A stretch of DNA of 64,000 nucleotides from an uncultured Jannaschia sp. (GCA_947494145.1 CANLTZ010000007.1:1-64000); one strand, 5' to 3'; shown: positions 42,590 to 51,637, counted from the first letter of the stretch. Made by a program: numbers and translations. The notes: generated by a model from the letters alone, not told the origin.

Positions 42590-43045
42590 ATGGCCAAGCT
42601 TCTTCCCATACTCATTGTTCTCATCGCGTTGATCGGTGGCGGGGCCGCAGGGATGTTTCTGCGCCCACCGCCGCCCGAACCTGCGGAAGATGAGGCGCCC
42701 GAACCGGAAATCGTCGAAGAAGCACAGGCGGTCGCGACATTCCGGGACGGTTTCGTCGTCCCCATTCTACGCGACGGCCGGGTTTGGAGCCACGTCGTCC
42801 TCATCCTGGGCGTCGAGGCGGATCGAACCACGCGGGAAACCATGCTTCTGCAGGAGCCGGTTTTGCGGGACGGTATGAATGAAGTGCTGTTCCGCCATGG
42901 CAGCTTGGGCGGCTTCGATGGTGATTTTACCGAGCCGCTGGCCATGAACCGGCTGCGAAAGCGGCTAAATGAAGTGTTGCAGAAGCGCTTGGACGACCCG
43001 ACAGCGCGCGTTTTGATCGTGTCGATGGCGCGGCAATCTGGCTGA
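42590..43045 (+). CDS. FliL-like flagellar protein, last gene of the flgB operon
   Basis: 151 aa. An N-terminal membrane anchor (LLPILIVLIALIGGGAAGMFL) is followed by a Pro/Glu-rich linker and a periplasmic domain with VLILGVEADRTTRETMLLQEPVLRDGMNEVLF. The architecture is that of FliL, a stator-associated protein. A second FliL with a more standard sequence is encoded at 51091-51594, so this copy is either a diverged paralogue or a separate FliL-like family. It starts 2 bp after flgH and converges on the opposite operon. Confidence 0.75.
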   Translation: MAKLLPILIVLIALIGGGAAGMFLRPPPPEPAEDEAPEPEIVEEAQAVATFRDGFVVPILRDGRVWSHVVLILGVEADRTTRETMLLQEPVLRDGMNEVLFRHGSLGGFDGDFTEPLAMNRLRKRLNEVLQKRLDDPTARVLIVSMARQSG

Positions 43046-43165
43046 AGCGTGTTCGCGGGGCCCGAACAGGGCTTTGCGACGGCGCTTAGGTATCGCGCCG
43101 TTTGCTTCGTGGTGATGCCATTTGAGCGACATCGCTTGACGGCATTTGAGTCGCGGGCGCCTTGG

Positions 43166-43501
43166 CTAGCGGCGACGCCCGTCTCCCTTCGACAATTCAT
43201 CGATCACAGACTCACGCGCGCGATCCCGCGCGTGAGCTTCGCGCTGCGGCTGCGCAGCGGATTGCATCAGGGCGATCTTGCCATTGAGCACCTGAAGCTC
43301 CTGCTTACGCCATCTGTTCCAGCGATCTCTGAACACAGCCTCAGACACGGAACCGGGCGCGCTATCGGGGTTTGTGCGCAGTGCTTCGGCCCGGTCTTCC
43401 GCGATGTTGATGGCCCGCTGAATGCGGGCCAGCTGCGCGCCAGAGCGTTGGGCCCGCAGGGCCGCCAGCTGTCGCAATTGTTCTAGCTCCGCCGGTTTCA
43501 C
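43166..43501 (-). CDS. small coiled-coil protein, possible FliJ-like flagellar chaperone
   Basis: 111 aa, strongly helical and charged, without membrane segments: ELEQLRQLAALRAQRSGAQLARI, then ALRTNPDS, then FRDRWNRWRKQELQVLNGKIALM. Short basic coiled-coil proteins at this position in flagellar operons are often FliJ or functional equivalents that contact FliI and FlhA. I cannot confirm homology by eye. It overlaps flhB by ATGA, so it is co-produced with the export gate. Last gene of the long minus-strand operon. Confidence 0.6.
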   Translation of the reverse strand: MKPAELEQLRQLAALRAQRSGAQLARIQRAINIAEDRAEALRTNPDSAPGSVSEAVFRDRWNRWRKQELQVLNGKIALMQSAAQPQREAHARDRARESVIDELSKGDGRRR

Positions 43502-44571
43502 GCCTGGCTTTCCTTATCGAGGGCCCGAGCAAAACGGATCGCAGCCGCGACGGCAGCGAAGTGGTCGCGCTCGATCGGGTCGCCGATTTCAGTGGCGGCA
43601 TAGACGGCCCGCGCCGTCGGCGGGTCGCTGTAGATCGGCACGTCGGCGTCCGTCGCAGCTTCCCGGATGCGCAGGGCAATTTCATCAACGCCTTGGGCCA
43701 GGCAAACCGGCGGCGTCGGATCCATCGGCGACCACTTGAGCGCGACAGCGTAGTGGGTCGGGTTCACGATGATCACCGTTGCCTCAGGCACGTCCTGCAG
43801 CATCTTGTTCATGGCAATTTCCTGGGCGCGCTGGCGCCGCTGCTGCTTGAGCATCGGGTCACCCTCGGATGTCTTCGTTTCGTCCAAGACCTCCTGCCGG
43901 GTCATGCGTTGCTTCGCCATATGCGTGTGGCGCTGCCAGGCATAGTCTACGACAGCAATCGCCCCGGAAACGATGACCACGGCAATCAGAAATTCCACCA
44001 ACAGCTCTGGCATCAAGCCCGAAATGGCGCGTGGGTCTACCGCTGCCGCGGCAACGATCCGGTCGGCTTCGCCCAATAGGAACCAGCCCATCAAGCCGCA
44101 GAAAACGACCATCTTCACGGCTGATTTCGCGAATTCGAACAGCCCGGTTGGGCCGAATTTGTTCTTGGCGTTCGCCAGAAGCGAGATGCGCGACAATTTC
44201 GGCGCAAGTTTGTTCGGGGCAACGACGATGGCCTGTTGGGCCAGAAGCGCCCCGATGACGAGGACCGCTGCCGGCAAGATCAGCAGCAGCGTCACCATTA
44301 GAGCTTCACGAATTATCGCACCCGCCTGACTGTCACCGCCGGTTCGCAGGGGGGCTGACAAAGGCTCTGCCCGTTCCAGCATCGTGCCGCCCAGATCTGC
44401 AATTCTTTCGCCGATCCCCGGGGCCAAAAGTACGATGCAAAGCAGAGTTCCCAGGTAACCTGCAAAAACCGAGACATCCTGCGATTTGACTAGCTCGCCC
44501 TTTCGACGGGCATCTTCCAGTTTCTTTGGGGTTGCCTCATGGCTGCGCTCGGCACCGTCCTCCTGGCTCAT
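43498..44571 (-). CDS. flhB: flagellar export substrate-specificity switch FlhB
   Basis: 357 aa from ATG 44571, overlapping fliR by 4 bp; upstream in-frame residues are a fliR shadow. N-terminal EKD-rich start (SHEATPKKLEDARRKGELVKSQD), four membrane helices to about residue 210, and the autocleavage motif NPTH at 270-273. The cytoplasmic part has KQQRRQRAQEIAMNKMLQDV before the motif. FlhB switches export from hook to filament substrates. Confidence 0.95.
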   Translation of the reverse strand: MSQEDGAERSHEATPKKLEDARRKGELVKSQDVSVFAGYLGTLLCIVLLAPGIGERIADLGGTMLERAEPLSAPLRTGGDSQAGAIIREALMVTLLLILPAAVLVIGALLAQQAIVVAPNKLAPKLSRISLLANAKNKFGPTGLFEFAKSAVKMVVFCGLMGWFLLGEADRIVAAAAVDPRAISGLMPELLVEFLIAVVIVSGAIAVVDYAWQRHTHMAKQRMTRQEVLDETKTSEGDPMLKQQRRQRAQEIAMNKMLQDVPEATVIIVNPTHYAVALKWSPMDPTPPVCLAQGVDEIALRIREAATDADVPIYSDPPTARAVYAATEIGDPIERDHFAAVAAAIRFARALDKESQA

Positions 44572-45323
44572 GGGAGGCCACCGGAAATCGGGTCGCCCAA
44601 GGCGGCTACCATGGCCGCTTTCCAGACTTGCAGGAGGAGGGGCGCCGACAGGACAAGCAAAACCACGCTGGCCCAAGTGATTGCAGGTGCGCCGACCAGC
44701 GCGACCATGAGCTGCGGCATGGCACGGTTGATGACGCCCATGGCCGCATTGTAGACCAAGGCGGCGAGCGCGAATGGGGCGGCCATGGCGAAGGCCAGGG
44801 CAAAGGCCTGCCCGGCCCGGTCAATACCCCAACGCGCCAGATCGGCACCTGCCATGGGGGCGCCTTGGGGCAAAACGTCATAGCTGCGGATCAGCAATTC
44901 GATCAGCATAAGCGGCAGCCCGGACGCCATCAGCAAGGCCAGACCGGCGAGGTTCAGCACATTGCCGATGGCTGATGAGGGTTCCACCGAGCCAAAAAGT
45001 TGTGCCAGCGACGTTAATTGTGCCGCCATCATGCCGGCCATCGTCAACGCCATGGCGATAAAACGCAAAACAGTGCCCAGTGCGATCCCGACGCTGGTTT
45101 CGACGGCGATGAAGCGCGGGCCGACTTCATCCGGCAACGAAACTGATGGCGCCACGGCCACCGTCAGTGCGAAAGCCGCCACCAGGCGGACCCGCGCCGG
45201 AATCATCCGGTCGCCCAGGCCCGGCATCAAAAGCATGACGCCCCCCACCCGCAGGAACACCGCGAAAAGTTGTGCCAGGGCTGGCGCTATAGCGTCATGA
45301 AGGGCAAGTGCGGCGGGGATCAC
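44568..45323 (-). CDS. fliR: flagellar export membrane protein FliR
   Basis: 251 aa with about six membrane helices. It is the inner-membrane export-gate component that forms the core with FliP and FliQ. Family-like text includes FLRVGGVMLLMPGLGDRMIPARVRLV near the N-terminus and LVALVGAPAITWASVVLLV near the C-terminus. It overlaps both flhA and flhB by 4 bp. Confidence 0.92.
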   Translation of the reverse strand: MIPAALALHDAIAPALAQLFAVFLRVGGVMLLMPGLGDRMIPARVRLVAAFALTVAVAPSVSLPDEVGPRFIAVETSVGIALGTVLRFIAMALTMAGMMAAQLTSLAQLFGSVEPSSAIGNVLNLAGLALLMASGLPLMLIELLIRSYDVLPQGAPMAGADLARWGIDRAGQAFALAFAMAAPFALAALVYNAAMGVINRAMPQLMVALVGAPAITWASVVLLVLSAPLLLQVWKAAMVAALGDPISGGLP

Positions 45324-47377
45324 GCTGCCACTGACCCCAGAATGGACGGCGTCGCGTTGTTGCCGATTTCTTCGTAGGATAGAACCGGGTTCGGCAGGCC
45401 GCGTGCCGACATGACTTCATGAAGGAAGCGGCGGCGCCGTGCCGAGGTGACGATCGCGGCATGGTTTCCTTGTTCAGCTGCGCGGCCGATGCTTTCGGCT
45501 AGCCCACCGGCGAGTTTCTGGAACAACTCCGGGGGCAGGGCGATATCCCGGCCCGTTGCGCCTCCGTCAAGTTGGTGCCGCTCGAAAGTTGCCTCCCAAT
45601 CCGGTGCCAGTTGGATCAAAGGCAGGGTCCCGTCGCCGCGTTTCAACTCCGACGTGATTTGCGCTGCGAGACGTTGACGCACGTGTTCCGTCAGTTCTTC
45701 CGGGCCCAGGCCGGTTTCGCGCCGCTCGGAAATTGCTTCTAGAATGACCGGCAGGTTTCGGACCGATATCCGTTCTGCCAGAAGCAGTCGAAGGACGGCC
45801 AGCAACGTGTCATGGGACACCTTCGACGGCACCAAATCATCGAGCAATCGCCTATTTGCCATGGATTTTTCTTGCGACGACACCCGCGTGAAGGCGTCCA
45901 GAAGTTTCTGCAATTCCTTCAGGCCCAGCAATCGGCCAAAGTTCGATTTGATCACCTCCAGCAGATGCGTGGCGAGCACTTCACCCGGCGTGACGACTGT
46001 CTCACCGAACAGGTCATCGGCGGCTTCGGCTGGAATCCAACGGGCGGGGGCGCCGTAGACGGGCTCCTTCACGGATCGTCCCGGAAGTTCTGCCGGGGAG
46101 CCAGGGCCCGTGAGCATCAGAACATGCCCGCGCTCTAGCCGGTCTCGGGCCGCTTCGACCCCGTGGATGCGGATAACATAGGTGCCGGCGGGCAATCCTT
46201 GATCGTCGGTCAAGCGAATTTCCGGCAGAATGATTCCGAATTTCTCGGCTATGTGGTCGCGCAGCCCGGTAATGCGCGTTTCAAGCCCGCTATTGGGGTC
46301 AAGGGCCAAGTCGACAAGGTCTAGCGCGAATTCCACGCGGATATCATCGAGCGATAACACGTCGCCGATCTCACGTTCAGGCGGCGCATCTGAATCGAGT
46401 TCGGGCGCCGTCTCATCTTCGGCTTTCTTTGGTTTGATCATCATCGCCGCGGTGAACAGAAGTACGGCGCCAAGCAAAAACGGCAGGAACGGGAGACCGG
46501 GAACGACCGCGAAAATCGCCATGATAAGCGCAACCGTCAGAAGGGCGGCGGGGTGGCGGCCAATCTGGCTCATGATCTCAGTGTCGATCGCGCCCTTGCC
46601 GCCGCCCCTTGCAAGCAGCAGGCCGGATGCGATCGAGATAATGACCGCCGGTATCTGCGAAACAAGTCCATCCCCAACCGTCAGTATAGCATAAGTTTCA
46701 ACAGCTTCCCCAATTGGCATGCCATGCGCGACCATGCCGGCCGTCAATCCGACAACCAAGTTGAGAAGCGTGATCAGAAGACCTGCAATCGCGTCGCCCT
46801 TGACGAATTTCGATGCGCCGTCGAGCGAACCGAAGAAGGTCGTCTCAGCCAGCTCCAACTCCCGACGTTGCTTGGCTTCTTCGTGGTCGATTGCCCCGGC
46901 GGACATGTCGCTGTCGATGGCAAGCTGTTTGCCCGGCATCCCATCGAGCGCAAATCTTGCGCCAACCTCGGCCATCCGCGTCGCACCCTTGGTGATGACC
47001 ACGAAGTTCACGATGAGCAGCACGCCAAACACGACGAGGCCCAGGGCAATGCTGCCCCCCATGACGAAGTTCGCAAAACCTTCGATCACCTGACCCGCGG
47101 CGTCGGTGCCCGTATGGCCTTCGGCAATGATCAGCTTGGTTGATGAGACGTTCAGCGAGAGACGCAGCATCAGGGACGCCAGCAAGATCGTCGGGAAAGC
47201 CGAGAAATCCAATGGCCTTTCAACAAAGAGCGTCGTCGTGAAGATTAGAATGGCAATGGCGAAGCTGGCGGCGAGCCCGATGTCGAGCACCCAGGAAGGC
47301 ATCGGCAAGATCATCATCAAGATGACGGCCATCAGCGCCAATGCAAGCAAGACGGTAGGTTGGAAGAGCGATCTCAT
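45320..47377 (-). CDS. flhA: flagellar export gate protein FlhA
   Basis: 685 aa. The N-terminal third has eight membrane helices with the highly conserved FHIPEP-like loop region (DFSAFPTILLASLMLRLSLNVSSTKLI, FVVITKGATRMAEVGARFALDGMPGKQLAID). The C-terminal cytoplasmic domain binds export chaperones (HVDLLEVIK-type text as THLLEVIKSNFGRLLG, and LGPEELTEHVRQRLAAQI). The 63-bp gap upstream carries TTAA-type sites, so it may have its own promoter within the operon. Confidence 0.97.
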   Translation of the reverse strand: MRSLFQPTVLLALALMAVILMMILPMPSWVLDIGLAASFAIAILIFTTTLFVERPLDFSAFPTILLASLMLRLSLNVSSTKLIIAEGHTGTDAAGQVIEGFANFVMGGSIALGLVVFGVLLIVNFVVITKGATRMAEVGARFALDGMPGKQLAIDSDMSAGAIDHEEAKQRRELELAETTFFGSLDGASKFVKGDAIAGLLITLLNLVVGLTAGMVAHGMPIGEAVETYAILTVGDGLVSQIPAVIISIASGLLLARGGGKGAIDTEIMSQIGRHPAALLTVALIMAIFAVVPGLPFLPFLLGAVLLFTAAMMIKPKKAEDETAPELDSDAPPEREIGDVLSLDDIRVEFALDLVDLALDPNSGLETRITGLRDHIAEKFGIILPEIRLTDDQGLPAGTYVIRIHGVEAARDRLERGHVLMLTGPGSPAELPGRSVKEPVYGAPARWIPAEAADDLFGETVVTPGEVLATHLLEVIKSNFGRLLGLKELQKLLDAFTRVSSQEKSMANRRLLDDLVPSKVSHDTLLAVLRLLLAERISVRNLPVILEAISERRETGLGPEELTEHVRQRLAAQITSELKRGDGTLPLIQLAPDWEATFERHQLDGGATGRDIALPPELFQKLAGGLAESIGRAAEQGNHAAIVTSARRRRFLHEVMSARGLPNPVLSYEEIGNNATPSILGSVAA

Positions 47378-47429
47378 CAGGTAGACCCATTCGCACGGAT
47401 TGGATTAACCCTGATCTATCTGCCGTTGG

Positions 47430-47444
47430 TTAACGGGTCGTTAC
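47430..47444. promoter_or_regulatory. CtrA-box-like site upstream of flhA
   Basis: TTAA, seven bases, TTAC: one mismatch from TTAA-N7-TTAA. It lies 53-67 bp before the flhA start and overlaps the stop codon of the preceding gene. A further TTAACC half-site is at 47405-47410. Suggests an internal CtrA-controlled promoter. Confidence 0.4.
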
Positions 47445-49237
47445 GACCCGCCGCCTGCGACCAAAGCCTCGATACGCGCGGCCATTTCCTGGCTCTGCTG
47501 GAGCGCGTCTTCTGCATAGGCTAAGTCTGCCTCTGGTATCTGTCGCGCGTTGCTGTCGACAATCGCTCTCGCCATGTCCGCTCGGGCCGGTGAGACATCG
47601 GGTGTCTCCGCTTTGGCAAGCGCCGCTAGGTCTCGTTGCAGCCACATTGCTTCGGGCGCACGTAAGTCGGATGCTGCGGCGGTACCATCAACGGCACGAC
47701 TGTCAGGATTGAGTACGCGTCTTGCACTGACAATACCTTCCAGCCCGAAGGCGTCGAACAAGGCACTTGCTCGACGTTCGGCGCTGCTTCCAGGCTCAAG
47801 GTCATCCATCAATCTGATGACGAATTCAGCCGCTTTGGCGGGTTGCAAAGTATCCATGGCCAATTCAGCCATGTCGTCTGCAGACATGCCACCGCGATCC
47901 ACCAAACGAACGGCTTCAGCGGGTTGTCCAGCCAAAACGAGTGCACGTGCGATGGAAATATCCAATTCCTGTCCGAGTGGTCCAGGGGGAACGGACGCGC
48001 GCAGCGCCAAAGCGTTTTCTATGTCCAGGCTGTCCGGCGCCTGGGCGTTGTCTGTCGATGCGTCGAGTCGCCCGATTGAGGCCCGGACGGCGTCAAAGTC
48101 CGTTCCGGCGGCGACCTGGGGCGCCGGTGTTGAAGGCGCAGACTCAAGGATAGACGGCGCGGCAATCGGGTCGAGAACTGCAGCTACTTGGACTGCACCG
48201 AAATGTTCGAGACTGTTTCGCAGCCGCTCTCCGAGCGCGACGGCCCGTTCTGACGGGAGGCCATCGAGAAATTCTGCCAAGGCATCGGTGTTCACGTCGG
48301 CAAATTCAGTATCCTGTCCATACAGCAAGAGCGCAACGACGGTTGACGCGGGACCGCAACTTGGATCTGGCTTTTCGGGCCCCTCGGTTGGCGTTTCATC
48401 AAACGCGGCTGCCAGATATCCCATCATGGGAGTGCCATCTTCTGCATCTTCAAGAGCGGCCATCGCCTCCGCTCCCCAGCCGACTTTGAGATACAGCAAA
48501 GCAAGCTCGCGGGCAGCATTGGGCTGCCATTGGTCCAAGTTGTCGACCAACGTCCCCATCGCGCCGGGCAACAGGTTCAGTGCATCAATCGGAGAAGCTA
48601 ATAGGACGTCGGCTGCGAGTGATTCGCCTTGGCAGACATTGCGGCGTGTCGTTGCTTGCCGTACCGTAGCTTGGGGGACAAGCGGGCGTTGGCCCTCTTG
48701 ATGAATTGCAACCTGTGCAATTGCGGGCGTTTCTTCTGGCGCTTTCTCATCCGGTTCCAACAAGGTTTCTGCAGGCTGGTCGACAGCGAACACGTCCTGC
48801 GAGGGTATGGCGCGTGGCGGGAGGCGGAGCGGTAAGATATCGGAAGCTCTGAACTCTCTTGTGTTGGTTTCTTCTGGATCTTCGATGTCGATTACGATGT
48901 GGCCGGTCGGAATCTGTTGTACGTCAACAGAGCAAGAGCACGCCAAAGACATTATTATCGTCCGGTCATCTGTTTCGATGGCACGGAGTCTATCGCGCGG
49001 AATCAGATCGAAGACAGATGATAGGTCAAGATCTGGAAGCGAAGATGCAAAAACAATCTGAACTTCATTATCCGACAATTGAACCACATTCCAGGACTGA
49101 CCTTGTGCACCCGGAAAGACTAGCCGTGAAAAATCTGCATGTTCGCCCGATCGAACGATCACGGTATCGCGCTGCTGCGCTGCAAGAGGAAGCACCGCTG
49201 CTAAGCTAAATCCAATAATTGCAGATACGAATCGCAT
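47441..49237 (-). CDS. exported helical-repeat protein of the motA operon, function unknown
   Basis: 598 aa with a signal peptide (MRFVSAIIGFSLAAVLPLAAQ), so it is periplasmic. Residues 25-125 are beta-rich and resemble an AMIN-like domain (RSGEHADFSRLVFPGAQG, GHIVIDIEDPEE). A Glu/Pro-rich linker follows, then from about 200 a helical solenoid-like region (LALLYLKVGWGAEAMAALEDA, AAEFVIRLMDDLEPGS). Three bp separate it from motA. The location and architecture recall MotC, the periplasmic motility protein of rhizobia, but I see no direct homology. GC is lower than in neighbouring units. Confidence 0.8.
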   Translation of the reverse strand: MRFVSAIIGFSLAAVLPLAAQQRDTVIVRSGEHADFSRLVFPGAQGQSWNVVQLSDNEVQIVFASSLPDLDLSSVFDLIPRDRLRAIETDDRTIIMSLACSCSVDVQQIPTGHIVIDIEDPEETNTREFRASDILPLRLPPRAIPSQDVFAVDQPAETLLEPDEKAPEETPAIAQVAIHQEGQRPLVPQATVRQATTRRNVCQGESLAADVLLASPIDALNLLPGAMGTLVDNLDQWQPNAARELALLYLKVGWGAEAMAALEDAEDGTPMMGYLAAAFDETPTEGPEKPDPSCGPASTVVALLLYGQDTEFADVNTDALAEFLDGLPSERAVALGERLRNSLEHFGAVQVAAVLDPIAAPSILESAPSTPAPQVAAGTDFDAVRASIGRLDASTDNAQAPDSLDIENALALRASVPPGPLGQELDISIARALVLAGQPAEAVRLVDRGGMSADDMAELAMDTLQPAKAAEFVIRLMDDLEPGSSAERRASALFDAFGLEGIVSARRVLNPDSRAVDGTAAASDLRAPEAMWLQRDLAALAKAETPDVSPARADMARAIVDSNARQIPEADLAYAEDALQQSQEMAARIEALVAGGGS

Positions 49238-49240
49238 AGA

Positions 49241-50104
49241 TCAGGCAGCCTTGCGCGCTTTGAGTGCTTCTTCGAGCTCTGCGTAACTTGGGCGCATGTG
49301 GGTTGGTGTCGATTGGCGCCCAACCTCAATGCAGATATTTGTTGGATGGTTGTGCAGGTTTGCTACCAAGACCTCTTGGATGAGAGCATAGAATTGGCTG
49401 TCTTGCTCGCCCACGGCCTTGAGCCTAACGGCGAAAGGGCCGACCAGACCGTAAGCCAAGAAAACGCCCAGAAATGTACCGACCAAAGCGCCGCCAATCA
49501 GCTTGCCGAGAACTTCAGGCGGTTGGTCGATTGCCCCCATCGTCTTGATCACGCCGAGTACCGCCGCAACAATCCCAAGTGCTGGAAGTGCGTCTGCCAT
49601 TGTCTGTAGAGCATGGCTCGGGTGTAGGGAGTGGTGTAGGTTTTCCTCGATCCGTGCTTCTAGCACCTCCTCAACTTGATGAGGGTCGTCGTAATTCATT
49701 GAAATGGCGCGAAGCGTGTCGCAGATCATCGCGATCGCTTCCGCATCAGTGCAGATCTTCGGATAGGCTTGAAATATGTCAGACTCAGGTGGGTTTTCGA
49801 TATGTTCTTCGAGAGCTACCGGATTTTGCCGCCCTAAACGTACCAATTCGAATAGAAGGCACAAGAGGTCACGATAATCATCAGCCTTCCATTTTGGCCC
49901 CCTAAACACCTTTCCGAAATCCTTGAGCGTATGCTTCACCTCAGAAACACTGTTACCAATCAGAAAGGCGCCGATGGCTGCGCCTCCGATCATCATCATT
50001 TCAAATGGCAAAGCCTTGATGATGATATCAAATTTTCCGCCAGCCAATAGATAGCCACCGAAAACCATGATGAATACGCAGGCGATACCGGCGATACCAA
50101 TCAT
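49241..50104 (-). CDS. motA: flagellar motor stator protein MotA
   Basis: 287 aa proton-channel subunit with four membrane helices (about 2-20, 33-50, 170-190, 203-226). Family motifs are MMIGGAAIGAFLIGNS, ADALPALGIVAAVLGVIKTM and GKLIGGALVGTFLGVFLAYG. The large cytoplasmic loop contains the charged residues that act on the rotor. motB is not adjacent or in the window, which is unusual. Codon use is AT-richer than most of the block. Confidence 0.95.
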   Translation of the reverse strand: MIGIAGIACVFIMVFGGYLLAGGKFDIIIKALPFEMMMIGGAAIGAFLIGNSVSEVKHTLKDFGKVFRGPKWKADDYRDLLCLLFELVRLGRQNPVALEEHIENPPESDIFQAYPKICTDAEAIAMICDTLRAISMNYDDPHQVEEVLEARIEENLHHSLHPSHALQTMADALPALGIVAAVLGVIKTMGAIDQPPEVLGKLIGGALVGTFLGVFLAYGLVGPFAVRLKAVGEQDSQFYALIQEVLVANLHNHPTNICIEVGRQSTPTHMRPSYAELEEALKARKAA

Positions 50105-50109
50105 TTACC

Positions 50110-50691
50110 TTACTCCGTTGCGGCGTTGGCGTTGCGCCCGGCCATAATGACGCTCAGCGCATAGGCTCTTTCGGGCGACAGATTTGAAAACAGTGCAGAA
50201 GCGGCATCCGGTCGCATCCGGGCTAAGAAGCCTGCGGCAAAGTCGGGTGCCATCGCTTCAAAAAGCACAGCAGCGTCTTTGGGTTTCATACCTTCATAGA
50301 CGGCAACAAGGCGGGCGACGTCCTCGGCAGATGCAGTGGCGGATTGTTCCATACGAGCTGCGAGCCGTTCCTCGGCTTCTGCCATGCGGGCGAGTGAGGC
50401 CGTGATTTCCTGGCGCGCGATTTCAATATCTTGTTCCCGCAAAGCAAGTTCGTTTTCCCGGTCGGAAAGAACACGGTCTCGCGCTGCAATCTGTTCAAGA
50501 AGGTTTGCGACTTCGTCAGATGGCTGACAGAGCAGTGTGTCCTCAGCGGCGACTTCCATCGGAGCTTCGTCCGCCAAGGTGGCAAGACTGGCCGAGACGA
50601 CACGTGTTAGGGCCGAGACCACCAAAATGATGGTTAAGGTCGTGATGGATAGGCGCAGGAAAAACGTCTTGATCTTACCTATGCTGGTCAT
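50110..50691 (-). CDS. MotE-like protein (membrane anchor plus MgtE-N-like domain)
   Basis: 193 aa. One membrane helix near residues 11-33, a coiled coil from about 60 to 120 (DRVLSDRENELALREQDIEIARQEI), and a C-terminal domain with YEGMKPKDAAVLFEAMAPDFAAGFLARM and ALFSNLSPERAYALSVIMAGR. That C-terminal part resembles the MgtE N-terminal/FliG-like helical repeat of MotE, a periplasmic chaperone of MotC in rhizobia. It is 5 bp before motA and overlaps the next gene by 4 bp. Confidence 0.75.
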   Translation of the reverse strand: MTSIGKIKTFFLRLSITTLTIILVVSALTRVVSASLATLADEAPMEVAAEDTLLCQPSDEVANLLEQIAARDRVLSDRENELALREQDIEIARQEITASLARMAEAEERLAARMEQSATASAEDVARLVAVYEGMKPKDAAVLFEAMAPDFAAGFLARMRPDAASALFSNLSPERAYALSVIMAGRNANAATE

Positions 50692-51089
50692 CGCGTCGCT
50701 CCTCCGAAACCTGGTGCGCGAGCTGCACGAAAGCTTGGCACCGCAACTTGCGCTGGTGGTTCTGCGATGGGCTCTTCAAGCGAAGGGCCAAGCCCTTGTT
50801 CGAGTTCTTCGAGGCTTGCCAGCAACATTTCCATGCGACCGATCCGATCATCGGATGCGGTGTTGACGGCCTCCAGGCGCGCAGCCCGGTCGTCGGTTTC
50901 CGCTGTCGCGGCAGCGATCGACTCTTTCAACTCATCGACTTGCAAACTGAGCGCGGCGATCGTTCCGCCGAGCCCCTGGTCAACATCGTTGAAAGCTTGC
51001 AGACGTAAGGTCAGCCGGCGACAATAGATCGCCAAGCCGATTGTTGCGCCAAGCAGAAGAAGATCGGAGAGATGGCCCAGAATAAGCAT
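50688..51089 (-). CDS. small membrane-anchored coiled-coil protein
   Basis: 133 aa. An N-terminal helix (LSDLLLLGATIGLAIYC) is followed by a coiled coil (LGGTIAALSLQVDELKESIAAATAETDDR, RIGRMEMLLASLEELEQGL) and a Pro/Ala-rich tail. It matches the general form of the DUF6468-type proteins sometimes seen beside fliL in alphaproteobacterial flagellar loci, but I assign this only tentatively. It overlaps the motE-like gene by ATGA and lies one base after fliL. Confidence 0.65.
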   Translation of the reverse strand: MLILGHLSDLLLLGATIGLAIYCRRLTLRLQAFNDVDQGLGGTIAALSLQVDELKESIAAATAETDDRAARLEAVNTASDDRIGRMEMLLASLEELEQGLGPSLEEPIAEPPAQVAVPSFRAARAPGFGGATR

Positions 51090-51090
51090 G

Positions 51091-51594
51091 TCAGGTGATC
51101 ACGAAATCGATGATGAGAAGATCGCGCACTGCCTCTGGTCCCGCGAGAAGCTGAACGCGCCGAAGCAGTTGCGCACGAAGGCGCAGCAGAGCTGTTGGGT
51201 CTTGTAATGTGTCCACGGGAACGGCCCGGAGATACGTCGCGAAGATGTCGAGAATACGTGGTTGGAGCGTGTTCACAGTACTGCCACTTTCGGCATCGAG
51301 CTCTAGAAAGGCTCGGAACCGCAATTGCCGCACCGATGAGGCGCCGCCAACAGAAACCAACAATGGGTCAAGTTCTAAGAAGGTCGGGCTGTCGTCACTG
51401 ACTTGTTGCGCAACTTCCGTTTCAGCCTCGCCGCCGCCAAGTAACGAATCAGCCATCCCGCTATAGGTCGCGAAGAACGCGCCGCCGCCGAAGACGAGCG
51501 CAGCAACGACTGCTATCAACCAAACGACCAGGCCCGGACCACGACGGGGGGTGTCCTGTTCTTCATCGGGTGTTTCTTGGGCTTCATCCGCCAT
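51091..51594 (-). CDS. fliL: flagellar basal-body-associated protein FliL
   Basis: 167 aa. A cytoplasmic charged N-terminus (about 20 residues), a membrane helix (GLVVWLIAVVAALVFGGGAFFA), then the periplasmic FliL domain: PTFLELDPLLVSVGGAS, RQLRFRAFLELDAE, LQPRILDIFATYLRAV and AVRDLLIIDFVIT at the end. FliL sits around the stator. First gene of the minus-strand operon, divergent from fliF. Confidence 0.9.
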   Translation of the reverse strand: MADEAQETPDEEQDTPRRGPGLVVWLIAVVAALVFGGGAFFATYSGMADSLLGGGEAETEVAQQVSDDSPTFLELDPLLVSVGGASSVRQLRFRAFLELDAESGSTVNTLQPRILDIFATYLRAVPVDTLQDPTALLRLRAQLLRRVQLLAGPEAVRDLLIIDFVIT

Positions 51595-51637
51595 CGGTGC
51601 ATCCTCTCGAACTGCCGATGGTCTTAGCGACTGCTGA

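Noticed and set aside
43046-43165. Gene between the converging flagellar operons
   Set aside because: Only 120 bp with no supported start or motif; treated as the convergent terminator region.
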